Origin: Ambrosia x helenae
Lineage: Eukaryota > Streptophyta > Magnoliopsida > Asterales > Asteraceae
DNA: 64,000 bases
Assembly: GCA_030844895.1 (NCBI GenBank)
Contig: CM061231.1
Coordinates: 130,605,023 to 130,669,022 of the forward strand
Reading direction: 5' to 3'
Position 1 is the stretch's first letter. Every line of letters starts with the position of its first letter. A program made the translations under genes and the position numbers. This document shows, in pieces, positions 48,285-60,261 of the stretch. The notes beneath the pieces were generated by a model. It saw nothing but the letters and a program-made list of their open reading frames with translations. It made no database searches and was not told the DNA's origin.

Positions 48285-48316
<32 letters not shown>

Positions 48317-48364
48317 TTCTTACACACACAAAAAACTCAAACTCACACCTTTACCTCCTGTCAT

Positions 48365-48450
<86 letters not shown>

Positions 48451-49522
48451 TCTACCGCCGGCGACCACCACCATTGCAGAATTCTACTGTCTTTAATGGA
48501 TGACACACACACACGCCCACCATCCTTACCACAAGTACCGACCACCGGCTGTCACCCTTTAACAACTGAACCATCCACCACCATCTTCGTCAACATCATC
48601 CAGCACCACCACCACCACAACTGCTACCTACCCAACCGAAACAAACCCCAATCGGCTGTCACCATCGTCAGTCGTCCTCCTCTGTTTACCAACACCATCC
48701 TCGACCCTCATCAACTACAACCCGACCCCATTAGTACCAAACACAACCACCGCACCATCCTTACCCACCCCCACACACCTTCGTGATAATCAATGTGCCG
48801 CCACCACCAAGCTTCGTCAACATCATCCAGCCGTGATAATCAATGTGCCGCCACCACCAAGCTTGGTGGTGGTCGACCGTTCTTGAGACAGAGGAGGCAG
48901 GGATCGGGAGTGAGGGAGGAGAGAGAGAACGATGAGAGAGAGTAGAGAGAGAGAGTAGGGTTTGGGGTGTGGCTGCAGGAAATGGATAAGGAAGAGGAGA
49001 AAGTGGGTATTTATACTTAGGGTTTGGCTACAATAAAATGACAAAACTGCCCCTCAGTTAACTGAGATTGACTAACGGAGTTAGGCATTTGGACGAAACC
49101 AGCAAGAATTTGAAAACTAGTGGAGCCAGTTGAGAAAAAAAAATCTTTTGGATGAAACTGGCAAAAAGTGCCAAACCTCAAGGACGAAAATGGCAGTTTA
49201 CTCTATATATAAAATATAAAAAATATAACTAAATGTCATTTAGGATGGATGACCTTCTACATAAAGAAAAATATCTAAGATTGGAACATAAACTAAACTT
49301 TAGTGACCTGATTGGAACAAAAAAAAAAATTATGAATGACCTACTTAGAAGAATCCTAAAACTTGGTTACTATTTAACAAAGTTATCCCTTTATAATTTT
49401 GCCGAAAGTTTTTGTTCAGTTTTTAGTTAATAACCGATATAACCATAGCCGACCCATAACCGAATTCATAACCGAGTAACCGAACCGAACCAAACCAAAC
49501 CGACCCATACACACCCTAATTA
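47017..49522. mobile_element. hAT-like non-autonomous element with nested MULE
   Basis: ATGGAAGCT occurs at both borders (47008-47016 and 49523-49531). Inside, the left end AGGGGTGAAAAAATTAACCG and the right end CCGACCCATACACACCCTAA give a short inverted AGGGTG-type terminus. Simple repeats of AACCGAACC/TAACCATAACC fill both subterminal regions. The interior is interrupted by the Mutator-like element at 48073-49203. The duplication and termini suggest hAT; no transposase is present. Confidence 0.6.
48073..49203. mobile_element. Mutator-like element with long TIRs and 9-bp duplication; Pack-MULE candidate
   Basis: GAGTAAACTGCCATTTTCGT at the left matches the right end inverted. The TIRs extend about 170-180 bp with few differences (GAGGTTTGGCACTTTTTGCC, CTCAACTGGCTCCACTAGTT, GTTAGTCAATCTCAGTTAAC). 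Both flanks are TATATATAA (48064-48072 and 49204-49212), a perfect 9-bp duplication. The interior holds (ATA)n, a (CT)n run of about 80 bp and a C-rich block (48440-48900) with a 96-codon open frame, unlike the rest of the region, that may be captured host sequence. Confidence 0.9.
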
Positions 49523-49843
49523 ATGGAAGCTTCTGGATTACTAAAATGTTAGTGTAAAAAATAACCATTATAATCAAGTTTTTCTTTTACTCTTGGGGTG
49601 ATGAAGAGAATGGTCAAAGGAAAGGTAGATGAATAGTGTTTTTGTTTGTGCTAAAAGAAGTTTGAACTCAAAATGTCTAAGAGAAATGTTGGTTGAAATT
49701 CAAAGAAATACATCGCAATGTACAAGTATTGTTGTTTAAATTCCAGAGTCACACACGAATGTAAGTAAGGTATACATATCAAACTCAAAAACATACAAAA
49801 ACCACTACATTTCTTCAAATCCAAACCATTTCTTTCTACTTAC

Positions 49844-52800
49844 TTAAATGATGCCGCTACTTATGCTGGAAGTTGCATTAATCTTTAGGGACTTCTCTGG
49901 GACATAGGTCAAACCTGTATAATAATATATCAACCACCATCTTATCATTTATCACTTTCTATTCTAATACCAACCCAACTATCTGAAACTCATTTTCTTT
50001 CTTTATCTCCAAATTATATCTCTCAATAAAACTCACCTTTTACCAAATAATAACATTAACTATCATCACATATACATACCAATTGACCCATTTCAAATTA
50101 TATCAATAAAACTCACCTCAGTTTAATATAACTAATAAATTTTCTTTTCTTGGGTTGCCCCTCAATAAAATGCCCATTTGGCTAAAGATTCCAACCAAAA
50201 CCAAGTAACCATTGCAAAAAGCCAGCTAAAACTATCTATGTGACAAGTACTTGTGGCAATGGTAATGAACAACATACCTTTCTCCTTAACACCGATCTGT
50301 AAAGAATCTAGAGTAATAATTCCATCAGTAAGAGGAAGTAGCTCAAGTTTGATGGTAGCTGTTGATCGACATGGAACACACCTGAAAAACAACACAACAT
50401 CCTGTAAATCTGAAACAAACATATGATATGAGAAACAAAAGATAAGTTTATTACCCTAAAGGAACTCTACTCTGCAACCACAAGTGTGTGCATCCCAGAT
50501 CACTTGTCGGAAGTACATCAGTGATGGAAATTGCGTACTCATTAAAGGATCCAGTTTGAGGGCCATTGCCATCCTGTCTACTATCACCATCAGTAGGTGA
50601 TGCAGGTGTAGAGTTTATTGACACCACTGAAGGAAGACAAGAAAATGAGGCCGGAGCAAGCACAGTTAGTGTTAGATCTTCAGATGTCAGATTTGAAGCC
50701 TCGAGTGTTAAAACCTGACAAGCAATAAATTTTAATTTCCATTCATTCAACTTGATAATTGTTAATGATAAGTCGATTGAAACCTGAACAGGTAACTGAG
50801 GAATCCTATCATCTGAACCAAGAGTTGGTCTTGACATTTGAGATGCAACCGATATCAAAAGATCCCTTGGCATACGAGGTCGCCAACTTGTTGGCTGTTT
50901 GAAGAACAACCTTGATTCTGCATCCAAAGTATACCATCATAAATCTGTTCTTTCTTTTTTCCTTTTTTTTTTTGGTTCAGGAAGTACGAAACTAAATTAC
51001 CAGTATAGTTGCATCGACATGATACTAGAACTGCATACTTATCACCAAGCATTACACCATCAAAAGGAGCACCATGAACACTTGAGGACAATCTTGGGCT
51101 TAGACCTTTACTGCTGTTCCTCCACAATGACGTGGCTGGTTTCAAAATGAACGAGTGTTCTTCACCTCTCCTGTCAAAACAACACCGTAAAACAAGCAAC
51201 AAAAGATTTATTTTTATTTATTATTAGTTATTAAAAAAATACAATGTACTCTTACTCGCTGATTCCTTCTTTCAGGAATCAAATCAGAAGTTACATGATA
51301 ATTACCAAAATACCAAACATGCTGCGTAAATATAATTACAAAACAAAAAGGCTATCTATTCAACACAAATAAAAAACAAAAGTGCACACGAATTTACCAT
51401 ACAATAGAAATATAGAATATAACCCTTTTTTCGAAGAAAACACATAAATGCCAAGCACCATTTTTTAGCAAAAAAAAAAGTGTTTCTATGCTGTTCAAAA
51501 GAAAAAAAAACAATATTTGCAAGAGTGAGATGCATGTGGTGAGTGAGGATGCTTCTTTAGCAGGTAAGAAGGGTAAGATCATATAGCTATCCTAGACAGA
51601 ATCTCCTTCTGATGTTGCTCTACACTTCCAAAATTTTGGAAGAACAATGGGGTGCATTTACTCATTCATTATTAGAACATTTTTGAAGTTGCCAGCAAGT
51701 AGGTGGTCTGTGGTCATCCACAATTAACCATTTTCTTTGACATTACTGGATTAAAGAATAACCAACCTGAGGGCTAAGTCTGGCAAACTGTGGTCAATGC
51801 CAGCTTCAATACATGCAATTGGTAAAGACAAAGGGGGGCCACCCTTGGAAGCCTCCTCATGTATAATTGTTATTGTATCCAAATATATCACAATATCTGG
51901 CATGTGTGCTGGCGATACATTCTGCATCACAGTACACAAAATCAATACAACAAAACTTAAATTAGTTAATGACTAATAACTTCACTATGCTTAGATATTA
52001 CAAAGAAAATTAACTTTGGAGTTTGGACCTTAATCTGAACACAAAGAAGGTCTTCTGTATTACAATCAGCTGTAAAAGAAGTGATCTCGACAGGTTGTAC
52101 GATTTCAACTTTCCTTCTCCATCGTCTACCTGGAATGTAAATGCCTTGTAGTCCACAACGAACAGAAAACCTTTCGGGCTCTAATGGCACACCTCGAAAA
52201 GATACAAGTCCTTCAGCTTCACCTTTTTCATCCTTCCCCAACTTGTTAGATGACAAGTGATCCTGATCTTCTAGAAGGATTGATCTAGAATTAGCAGTAG
52301 GTGGAACAGGTGGTGGTATGGTGCTTGGAGGAACTGAGGACATGGAGTAACTTCTAAAGTGACCAAATGAGAATATGGGAGAAGAAGATGAGCCCGAGGA
52401 ATTCATCTTTGTAGATGTGCTACGTACACTTGAAGAACTGGAACCCAACTGAGGAGGAGACAAAGAACGAGACGGAGAAGCCAAAGAATTTTCCAAAGGA
52501 AGCAACCACTTCAACAGATCACCACAAGGGTCCCCCTGCTGATTTGAGTAACTTGAGTCGCTGCCTTCGGCACTCAAACCTCTATCCTCATATTTTTCGA
52601 ACTGAATGACTTCTAACACTGGATTTTTTAAACACTCCACACCAATATTCACCTGTAAAAGCACCTGCATCCTTCCAAACAACAAAATGGAATGCAAATC
52701 AGTAATCCATGTATCCTGACAAAGTAACAATCACCACACTGAAGTACTATCATGTTGGGGATTTGACATTGCTATATGCATGAGGAGGTAGTACTCATAA

Positions 52801-54686
52801 GACTGACAGAGAGAATCTACTTGCAAGTAGGAAATGACATCTATATAGAAATGATAACACGTCATTTCAGAAACATACCACTATATCTCCATTAGCAAGT
52901 GAGCTACACTTAAACCCGTTTCTTGCCACTCCACCTGAGGTACTCACATCAGAATTTTCTTTATCAAGTGGAAGGATCTTCTTATCAACATATTCACCCA
53001 GCTTCCCTCCAATCATTTCTGTTGATTCTCGAAATGTTTCGTGGTATTTTCTTTTTGACCAAAGTGGCTCATCTGCCTCAGCAATTCGGGCAAAAAAATG
53101 GGAATTCCTAAATCTTTGCAACAACATTTCGGTTTGCCTTCTATGATCTTCCATTCTGAGAAGTGACTCGCCAGTGTACACGTCCTTCTTTGGGCCAGCC
53201 TTGCCATTAGCATTATCATCTGAACCCTGAACAACAGGACTCGAAGCCACCTCATGAGCAAGTGGAGATCCATCTACGACTTCACCATTATGCCTTTTGG
53301 CATTTTGGCCAATACCATTTTTACTCATCAATTCAGCAACCTTGAATGGCGTGATAACCTCTGTGTCCTGCTTATATGCAGAAAGGCATACTAGTATGTG
53401 AACTTGTTCTCCTGAAAACAAACAAAATGTAAAACTATAAAGAACAAGAAAGTCTCCCTTACAGGAAGAATGGCTGAACTTCATGTCGGAAACTAATTCA
53501 AGGAAGATAACTGAACAAGAAGAGTTACCTGGGAAGACAAAGTGGCGGTCAAAAGATTTAAAAGATTGCATATCCGGTTCTTCATTCCAACGGTCTGGAA
53601 GTTCCTCTGTAGAAGTGATGAAAAACAGTTTTAGTTCAATATATGGTGCATCTAGAAACAAGCATACAAATAAATACAACCATCAAAGTGCCTTTTTAAG
53701 TATTAGTGCAACAACTATCACTTATGTTTACAGTTATTTGTCAAGAGAATTTGAACATTCAGGTACATCATGCTTACGTTCCGGCTCCTTTTTTTCTGAT
53801 CTCAGCTACCTAGTATCAGTCTACTAAAAACTAACCTAGTATAGACACGAGTTATTAAGTGGTTATCAGTTAACCATATTCTTGAAATGCTTAACGGGAT
53901 GCCAACCAACGCCTTAGAATATATCATGACCAGCAGGGTTCATAAATATAATTTGGTCTTTGCATTACATGACCGAAAGGGTTCATATACATGATGTGTT
54001 TTTATCAAGCTGGAACAAATAATAATAACGATAATAGCACTAAATAACATACAAACATAACTTGAGGAAGCATTCATATAAATTTGTTCCCTTAAACAGT
54101 TACTCAGATTCATCTATTAGTCCTTGATGCAGAACACTGGTGCAAATTACTCATGTACTTGATTTGCAAAACTGTTCAGGACACAAGTCTAAAACAAGCC
54201 TACATTCTTTTGGTTCAGTTGTATAATAGATGAATGAAGTGGAATTAGCCCACTGAAAGTGCTAGTTTTTCGTCGAGGAGACACAAGTAACAAATGTATC
54301 TAAACAGAAGTAATAAAGATGAGCAAAAGTAATAAAAAAGAACAGAGTTGTGGTACAAATTATATGGTAAAAAGAGAAATGGAGAGGAGGAATACTGCAT
54401 GGAATGGTAATCCATCCTTGTTCTTGGGAAACGTCAATGTGCTTATCCTCCTCCTGCTCATCCGCAGAAGCAGCGGCGACATTGTTTGTAGCTAAGCTGC
54501 CCCCAAATGGACCATTTTTAGTGAGTGTTCCAGGAAAAGGTTCAACCAGAGAGGGTAAGGGAAAGGGATCTTGAGCTACAAGCTCCTCTAATGTTGCAGT
54601 TGGCTTCCTATTGGTTGCTTCTGGTTGAACTTGTGGAGGAGAGGTTGTTGAACTTGAGAGTGGGACCGCAGCCCCAGGAAATTCAT
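49844..54686 (-). CDS. TRIPP-like TRAPPII-associated protein (At3g17900 type), frameshifted near the start
   Basis: Ten exons on the minus strand: 54396-54686, 53529-53606, 52879-53411, 52029-52664, 51767-51921, 51001-51170, 50784-50917, 50455-50714, 50278-50381 and 49844-49914 (TAA). Conserved stretches include TLEELVAQDPFPLPS, LPDRWNEEPDMQSFKSFDRH, GEQVHILVCLSAYKQDTEVI, SLLRMEDHRRQTEMLLQRF, SPAHMPDIVIYLDTITIIHE and YVPEKSLKINATSSIS. The Arabidopsis relative is described as TRIPP, a plant-specific TRAPPII component in Golgi/post-Golgi trafficking; I recall that link from the literature and rate it likely. The exons sum to 2432 nt, one base short of 811 codons. The start frame (MNFLGLRS) hits TAG after about 30 codons, while the conserved frame lies one base off. 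A one-base deletion near the CCC at 54663-54665 would explain this. A 5' UTR intron (about 54714-54817) is likely. Confidence 0.82.
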
Positions 54687-55301
54687 GGCCTCACCAACAC
54701 TTTATCTATCTATCTGCAATATGCATACATATATATATTTGAGTTAGTAGTGTTAATCTACAACATTTATAATAATAATAATAATAGTGGAGCATTCAAT
54801 TGAATTTGGATCAGTTACCTGCTGCCTGCGATGAACGAATGAATGAATGAATGATCGATTGTGTGTGTAATCGCCGAGGGAATGAATCAGATAATGAATA
54901 GGAGGTATTCGCTTCAATTGGATCTCGTCATCTAATCTAATCTAACCTAACATACATACATACATAAATACGTATAAGTTTAGTGAGGTAGAGACAGAGA
55001 GCATAAGCTAGGGTTTAAAAACATACAATCTTGTTTAATTTAATGAATCCATCAACACTTACTTAATGAATGCCCATCACCTTTTCCGATAACTTTGTAA
55101 AGTTAACTTCTTCTTCTTCTTCTTCTTCTAGATCTGATGAGTTTTATTCTGCAATAGGGATCTCCGTCTTTTGTTTTTCTTATTATGCTATCTATCAAAC
55201 CACAGTACCAAAATTATAAATGGGTTAAAATGGACTTTTCATGTTTCTAGACTAGATCTGAGTTTTGTGTAATTCAGTGCTTCCCATTATCTAACACCTA
55301 C

Positions 55302-57282
55302 TTTTTTTTTTTTTTTTTTTTAAGGTAAACTTCATTAAAAAAAGGTCACGATCGGACCTCAATGCGAGGACCGGCGCGCCACAAGCAAAATTACAACACG
55401 TTCAACGGATAATTACACCAAACATTCCAATCTATGGATCACATTTTATTCCTATGTTTAAACCAAAAATAAGACGTCATCTTGATACTCTCAACAACTT
55501 CAACGGCTCTACGACGCTTGTCTTTGAAGATCCGATCATTCCGCTCTAACCAAATGGTCCATATGGTGGTGAAAAAAAAATACCTTGAAGAACTCTCTTG
55601 GATTGCTGCGACATCTGATGCAGAAAATCCGTTTTTAACAGGTCCCCCACATCGAAAACAATCATCGGGTTTAATCTACACCATGACTCGATTCGACTCC
55701 AAACCTCGGCTGAAAATAAGCATCCAGTAAATAAATGTATTGTAGTCTCCCTCTCGGCATCACAGAGCGCACATAACTGACTAGATAGGTTCACCCCACG
55801 CTTACATAACTCGACTTTGTTTGGTATGCGATTAAGAGCCGTTCGCCACACAAACACCTTACACTTCAACGGACCCAAAGCTTCCAATCTATTTTACCCA
55901 TATCAACATTACAAGGCTGTCCGGACAGCAGACACTTAGCTGAGTTAACAGTGAACACTCCTTTTTTATCGGCCAGCCAACTCCAACGATCTATTCCACC
56001 TTTCCATTCAAAGTCAAAAATATCCGACAAAAGCTGAAAATACTCCGTCATCTCTATCGCTGAACCAGGAGGCAATTTCCAACCCCAATTCATCGTCTTG
56101 TTGCCATTAACAACCACCATTCTATCCGCAATGGAGACCCATTTATGACGCTCAAGTCTGAATAAGGAAAGATAAAGAATACGAAGAGGTTCCTCCCGAA
56201 GCCATGAGTTGGTCCAGAAACCAATAGAACAACCATCTCCAACAACACACTTGAAATAGTTATCAAGGGTATTACCATTCCAGATTTTCCTCCCCCCTAT
56301 TTTAACTATTTACCTCCAACATCCACTAGCCGATGGAGAACAAGGAAGAAACGACCATGCACGACAAGACCCATGACACCCGATCATAACTCTCTTCCAA
56401 AGGCTATTTCCACCGTTCTTAAAACGCCACGCCCATTTTAAAATGAGCGCATCATTAACATCTTCTAACTTTGAGAGACCTAAACCACCGTCCGATTTTG
56501 GTCTTGTAACGATATCCCACGCTACCCAATTAATTTTCTTTTCCATATTACCACCCGACCAAAGAAACTTTCTCATAATAGCTTCCATTCTATCTATAAC
56601 CGTCTTAGGTGCTTTGTAGAGGGAGAGATAATAGATAGGCAAGTTCTCGAGGACCGATTTGATAAGAATCAAACGACCCCCGATGGATAAATGTTTGGCT
56701 TTCCATCCAACAAGCCTATTTTTTATAACATCAATAACCACATCCCAATTTTGAATTCTCGTCATCTTTGCACCCACTCGAATCCCCAAATAAGTAAACG
56801 GGAAAATGCCACGCCTACAACCCAACACTTCCATCATACTATCAATCTCCCCATCTTCCGTACCAACCCCAAACAGATTCGACTTGTGAATGTTAATTCG
56901 AAGACCCGAGCATAAATAAAAAATTCTAAGGATACGGGCCGTAACTTGAATGTTCTCATAGGACCATTCACCGATGATCAAAGCATCATCCGCAAAGAAT
57001 AGGTGATTAATATTCAAGTTTTCAACCGACAAAGTAATACCCTTTAGAACACCAATTTGTCTCGCTTTCTCTAATAATGATGACAAACATTCCATAACAA
57101 TAAGAAATAAAAAGGGGATAACGGATCACCTTGCCTGAGGCCTTTTTCACTCTTAAATTGAAATGTAGGAGACCCATTTACAAGCACCGACGCCCTAGCC
57201 GACTCAAGGACGCCCTTCATCCACTCACACCAAATCGGAGGGAAACCCATTTGGGATAAAATGGATAATAAGAAACGCCATT
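55302..57282 (-). mobile_element. 5'-truncated L1-type LINE with 10-bp target duplication
   Basis: On the minus strand the element holds the second half of an L1 reverse transcriptase (FADDALIIGEWSYENIQ; FTYLGIRVGAKM; WKAKHLSIGGRLILIKSVLE; GGLGLSKLEDVNDALILKWA). A zf-RVT C-terminal region follows (CKVFVWRTALNRIP, CALCDAERETTIHLF). The frame is broken around 56300 and 55880-56120. The poly(A) tail is the T-run at 55302-55321 on the plus strand. TAACACCTAC occurs at both borders (55292-55301 and 57283-57292). The N-terminal endonuclease and first reverse-transcriptase motifs are missing, as expected from incomplete reverse transcription. Confidence 0.93.
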
Positions 57283-57325
57283 TAACACCTACCTAGCGTT
57301 TTGTTTTGTTTTATTTTATTTTATT

Positions 57326-58505
57326 GAGTGAATAGCTAAAACCGTACCTGACGTTTGCATGCGTTTGCTATATCCATTTAAAAAAGTTTTTTTCTCAACT
57401 GAATCACTAAGGTTTTCCAAATATTGCTAGATCCACCCATTTCTCTAACTTTGTTAAAAACTAACATTAATTAAGGGGTATTTTTGACATTTTACATATT
57501 TGTTTTGTTTTCTATTTTTTCCTTATTTTCATTTACTTTTAAATTAAAAAATAAAAGCTTTTTATCTATAAAACCCCAACCCCACCTCCACCCCCACCCC
57601 CACCCCTAACCCCCTCTTTTTTTCTTCTGTATGTTATATCGTTTTATCCCTGTATCTAGAACAACTTGGATTCTTTAACTATAGCTCCCTCATAACTTTC
57701 TTTACAGACTATATTCCTCACACAAATGTAACAGAACATATGTATTTGCATTTGTTCGCGTGTGTTCATGTGAATGTGTATACATTTTCAAAATAAAAAT
57801 GTATTACTAGTGGTAGCAACAAAGTTACGATCATAAGTTGTGAAAAGTTTTATAAGTGTTAATTAGTAACTCAGTATTATTTTTCTCCTATATGATATGT
57901 TAGTCGGTTAATACTAGATAACATACCTTTTACAAACGAAAAGTTCATCTATAGATACAAAAAAATAACTAATATTAATCGTCCGTGGGAATAAACTAAG
58001 AATAATTAACAAGGTAGGTTGATCATTCAACAATAAAAAAAATTAGTTTTCGAAACATCTGTTGGTGAAGTGGTATCCATGCCATGGCTTATGGACTTTA
58101 AATGACATATTAGCAACCGTTGGTATCTTCATCAACAGGTCAAATATATATGATATTTTCATATTTCATCAAAGATTGTATGCAAATCCAATTGCTGATA
58201 TATTGATACAATAATCAATTCTTTTTTCTCTTGCAGGTTACTAAACAAGGGTGGGTTGTTAAAAAAAAACACTCTTCTTCTTTTTTTTCCCGAAAGCAAA
58301 TAGAATTAAGGAAAAGTTAAAAACAAAAACTATCTAAAATGGCGAAAATACCCCTCAATTAACGTTAGTTTTTAACAAAGTTAGAGAAATGGATGGATCT
58401 AGCAACATTTGGAAAACCTAAGTGGTTCGGTTGAGAAAAAAAAAACTTTTTTAGATGGATCTAGCAAAAGTATGCAAACCCTAGGACGATTTTGGCTATT
58501 CACTC
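57326..58505. mobile_element. Mutator-like element with long TIRs and 9-bp duplication, 1180 bp
   Basis: The left end GAGTGAATAGCTAAAACCGT pairs with the inverted right end GAGTGAATAGCCAAAATCGT. The pairing continues for about 170 bp (CTCAACTGAATCACTAAGGT, TTGCTAGATCCACCCATTTC, AACTAACATTAATTAAGGGG). TATTTTATT flanks both sides (57317-57325 and 58506-58514). The interior has no gene and includes an A/C-rich patch near 57580-57610. Confidence 0.9.
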
Positions 58506-58514
58506 TATTTTATT

Positions 58515-59880
58515 TTATGGAACACGTAATGGAATTGATCATTATGAGGTAATGATAAATTGTGTGTTTGGTTGGTCAATTGAATGGAATTTACCCGTTT
58601 CACAAGGCATTCATTTCCTTTAAAATCATTCCATCCATCCCTTTTTTTTTCATTCTATCACCTATTTCACTCTTCATCAACAACATCAAAACCCACAACT
58701 GGTGCCCACCACCACCACCGTCGCCACCCTTCTCCACTACCCACCACCCACCACAGTCACATATCCACCATCGGCGCCATCCACTTCCACCTACAACCGC
58801 TGCTGCAACCCACCACCAACCATTGTCACCCACCACCACCAACCACTGTCACCCGCCCACCCACCACCGACCGCCACCTACCACCGCTGCCACCACCCAC
58901 CATCTGTCACATCCACCTCCACCTACCACTATTGCCGCCACCCACCACTTACCGGCACCCACCCACCATCGACGCCATCAACGATCACCAACCGCCATCA
59001 CCTCTGCCACCTAGGGTATATTCGGTATGAGGTAATGGAATAGACAAAGTAGTGGAATAGATAACGGAATGAAATGGATCATTACCATTCTTGGTCTTGT
59101 GTGGTTGTCATGTGGGAATGAAACAAAGTATTACTTTATGTCAGTGTTGTGAAACTCAGGACTAGCCGATGATTAGTCGCTAGTTGGTAAGTTATTGACT
59201 AGTTTTTCGTTAATCAGTTAATTAACTGGTAGTTGGCCTAGTCGAACCTTGTCGGTCGGCCAAAAATCGACGATTCCAACAAAACTTTGGAGAAATCTTT
59301 AATTCTGACCAACTTCCGTCCAAATTATGTCCAAAATCTGTAAATTCCGGCAAGTTCCCAACCAAACCATGTAGATTATGGCGATTAATCTTGTATACTT
59401 AAAAAAAATAGGTCGAGACATGCTAAACCTGGATTTTCATTATTTAATCAACTTTTCAATCCGGTTTCCACAGTGTGCACATTTCTTGACGAATAAGACT
59501 CGTTTTTGCTCCTTTTACACACCTAGACCTATAAGACATAAAATAAATAAATTAAATCCTATAACTAAGTAAAATGACTCAAAACAAATACAAAATCTAC
59601 ACAGTCACAAAGGATAAAATCATGTGGTTTGTAACTCATCAATCAACGTAAGGTACACTAATATTTAATCAATATGTTGTTTTATTGGTTTAAACGATTC
59701 GCTTCACTTTTGTGCGACCTTATGATACATCCAAAATTGAGCCTTGTCATCATGGAGATACTTAGTATGTAAGCATTCCTTTCGTCATAAACTAAATACC
59801 ATATTGTAACGTTTCAATCATACACCCCATTTACTTATCATTTTCCATTCACATTTAATTTAAGTATCATAATATTCAAG
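58515..59880. other. CCA-rich minisatellite and AT-rich spacer
   Basis: From about 58700 to 59010 the sequence is built of degenerate CCACCACC/ACCCACCACC units and gives long Pro/His/Thr-rich frames on several readings, which I do not regard as genes. It is bordered by GGAATGxxATGG-type motifs (about 58520-58620 and 59030-59100) that may be the ends of another small element. The rest shows nothing defensible. Confidence 0.55.
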
Positions 59881-59881
59881 A

Positions 59882-60057
59882 TGATAGAAATGGTAGGATT
59901 TGCGTGGAATGATAGTTTATAATTTTAATAGCCTATGTATATATAGTATGATTGTAATTTGTAATTATGAGATAATCTCTATCCAAATATAGAGACCCCA
60001 TGTATTATTATAAATATTATCAAAATCAATAGAATAGGCAAGGATCCTAAATTATCA
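59882..60057 (+). mobile_element. Probable 5' LTR of a copia-type element
   Basis: The sequence just upstream of a primer-binding site (TGGTATCATCC, 60058-60068, close to the tRNA-Met complement TGGTATCAGAGC) ends ATTATCA. The likely start TGATAG at 59882 gives TG...CA ends with a short TGATA/TATCA inverted repeat and a TATA-like stretch near 59938. The limits are tentative, since the matching 3' LTR is absent. Confidence 0.5.
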
Positions 60058-60098
60058 TGGTATCATCCTAACCCTAATCACCCCACTGCCGCCTTACC

Positions 60099-60194
60099 TC
60101 TTCTTCTTCTTCTTCTTCTTCTTCTTCTTCTTCTTCTTCTTCTTCTTCTTCTTCTTCTTCTTCTTCTTCTTCTTCTTCTTCTTCTTCTTCTTCT
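60099..60194. repeat. (TTC)n microsatellite in the copia leader
   Basis: About 32 uninterrupted TTC units lie between the primer-binding site and the gag start codon. Confidence 0.95.
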
Positions 60195-60261
60195 AATCGC
60201 ACGGCAATTCTTCTTCTTCTTCGATCCTGATTCATAGCCTACACCACCATAATTCTCCACC

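Noticed and set aside
58562..59043. Three overlapping Pro/His/Thr-rich open frames
   Set aside because: All arise from a CCA-rich minisatellite open in several frames; no domain, start context or splicing evidence.
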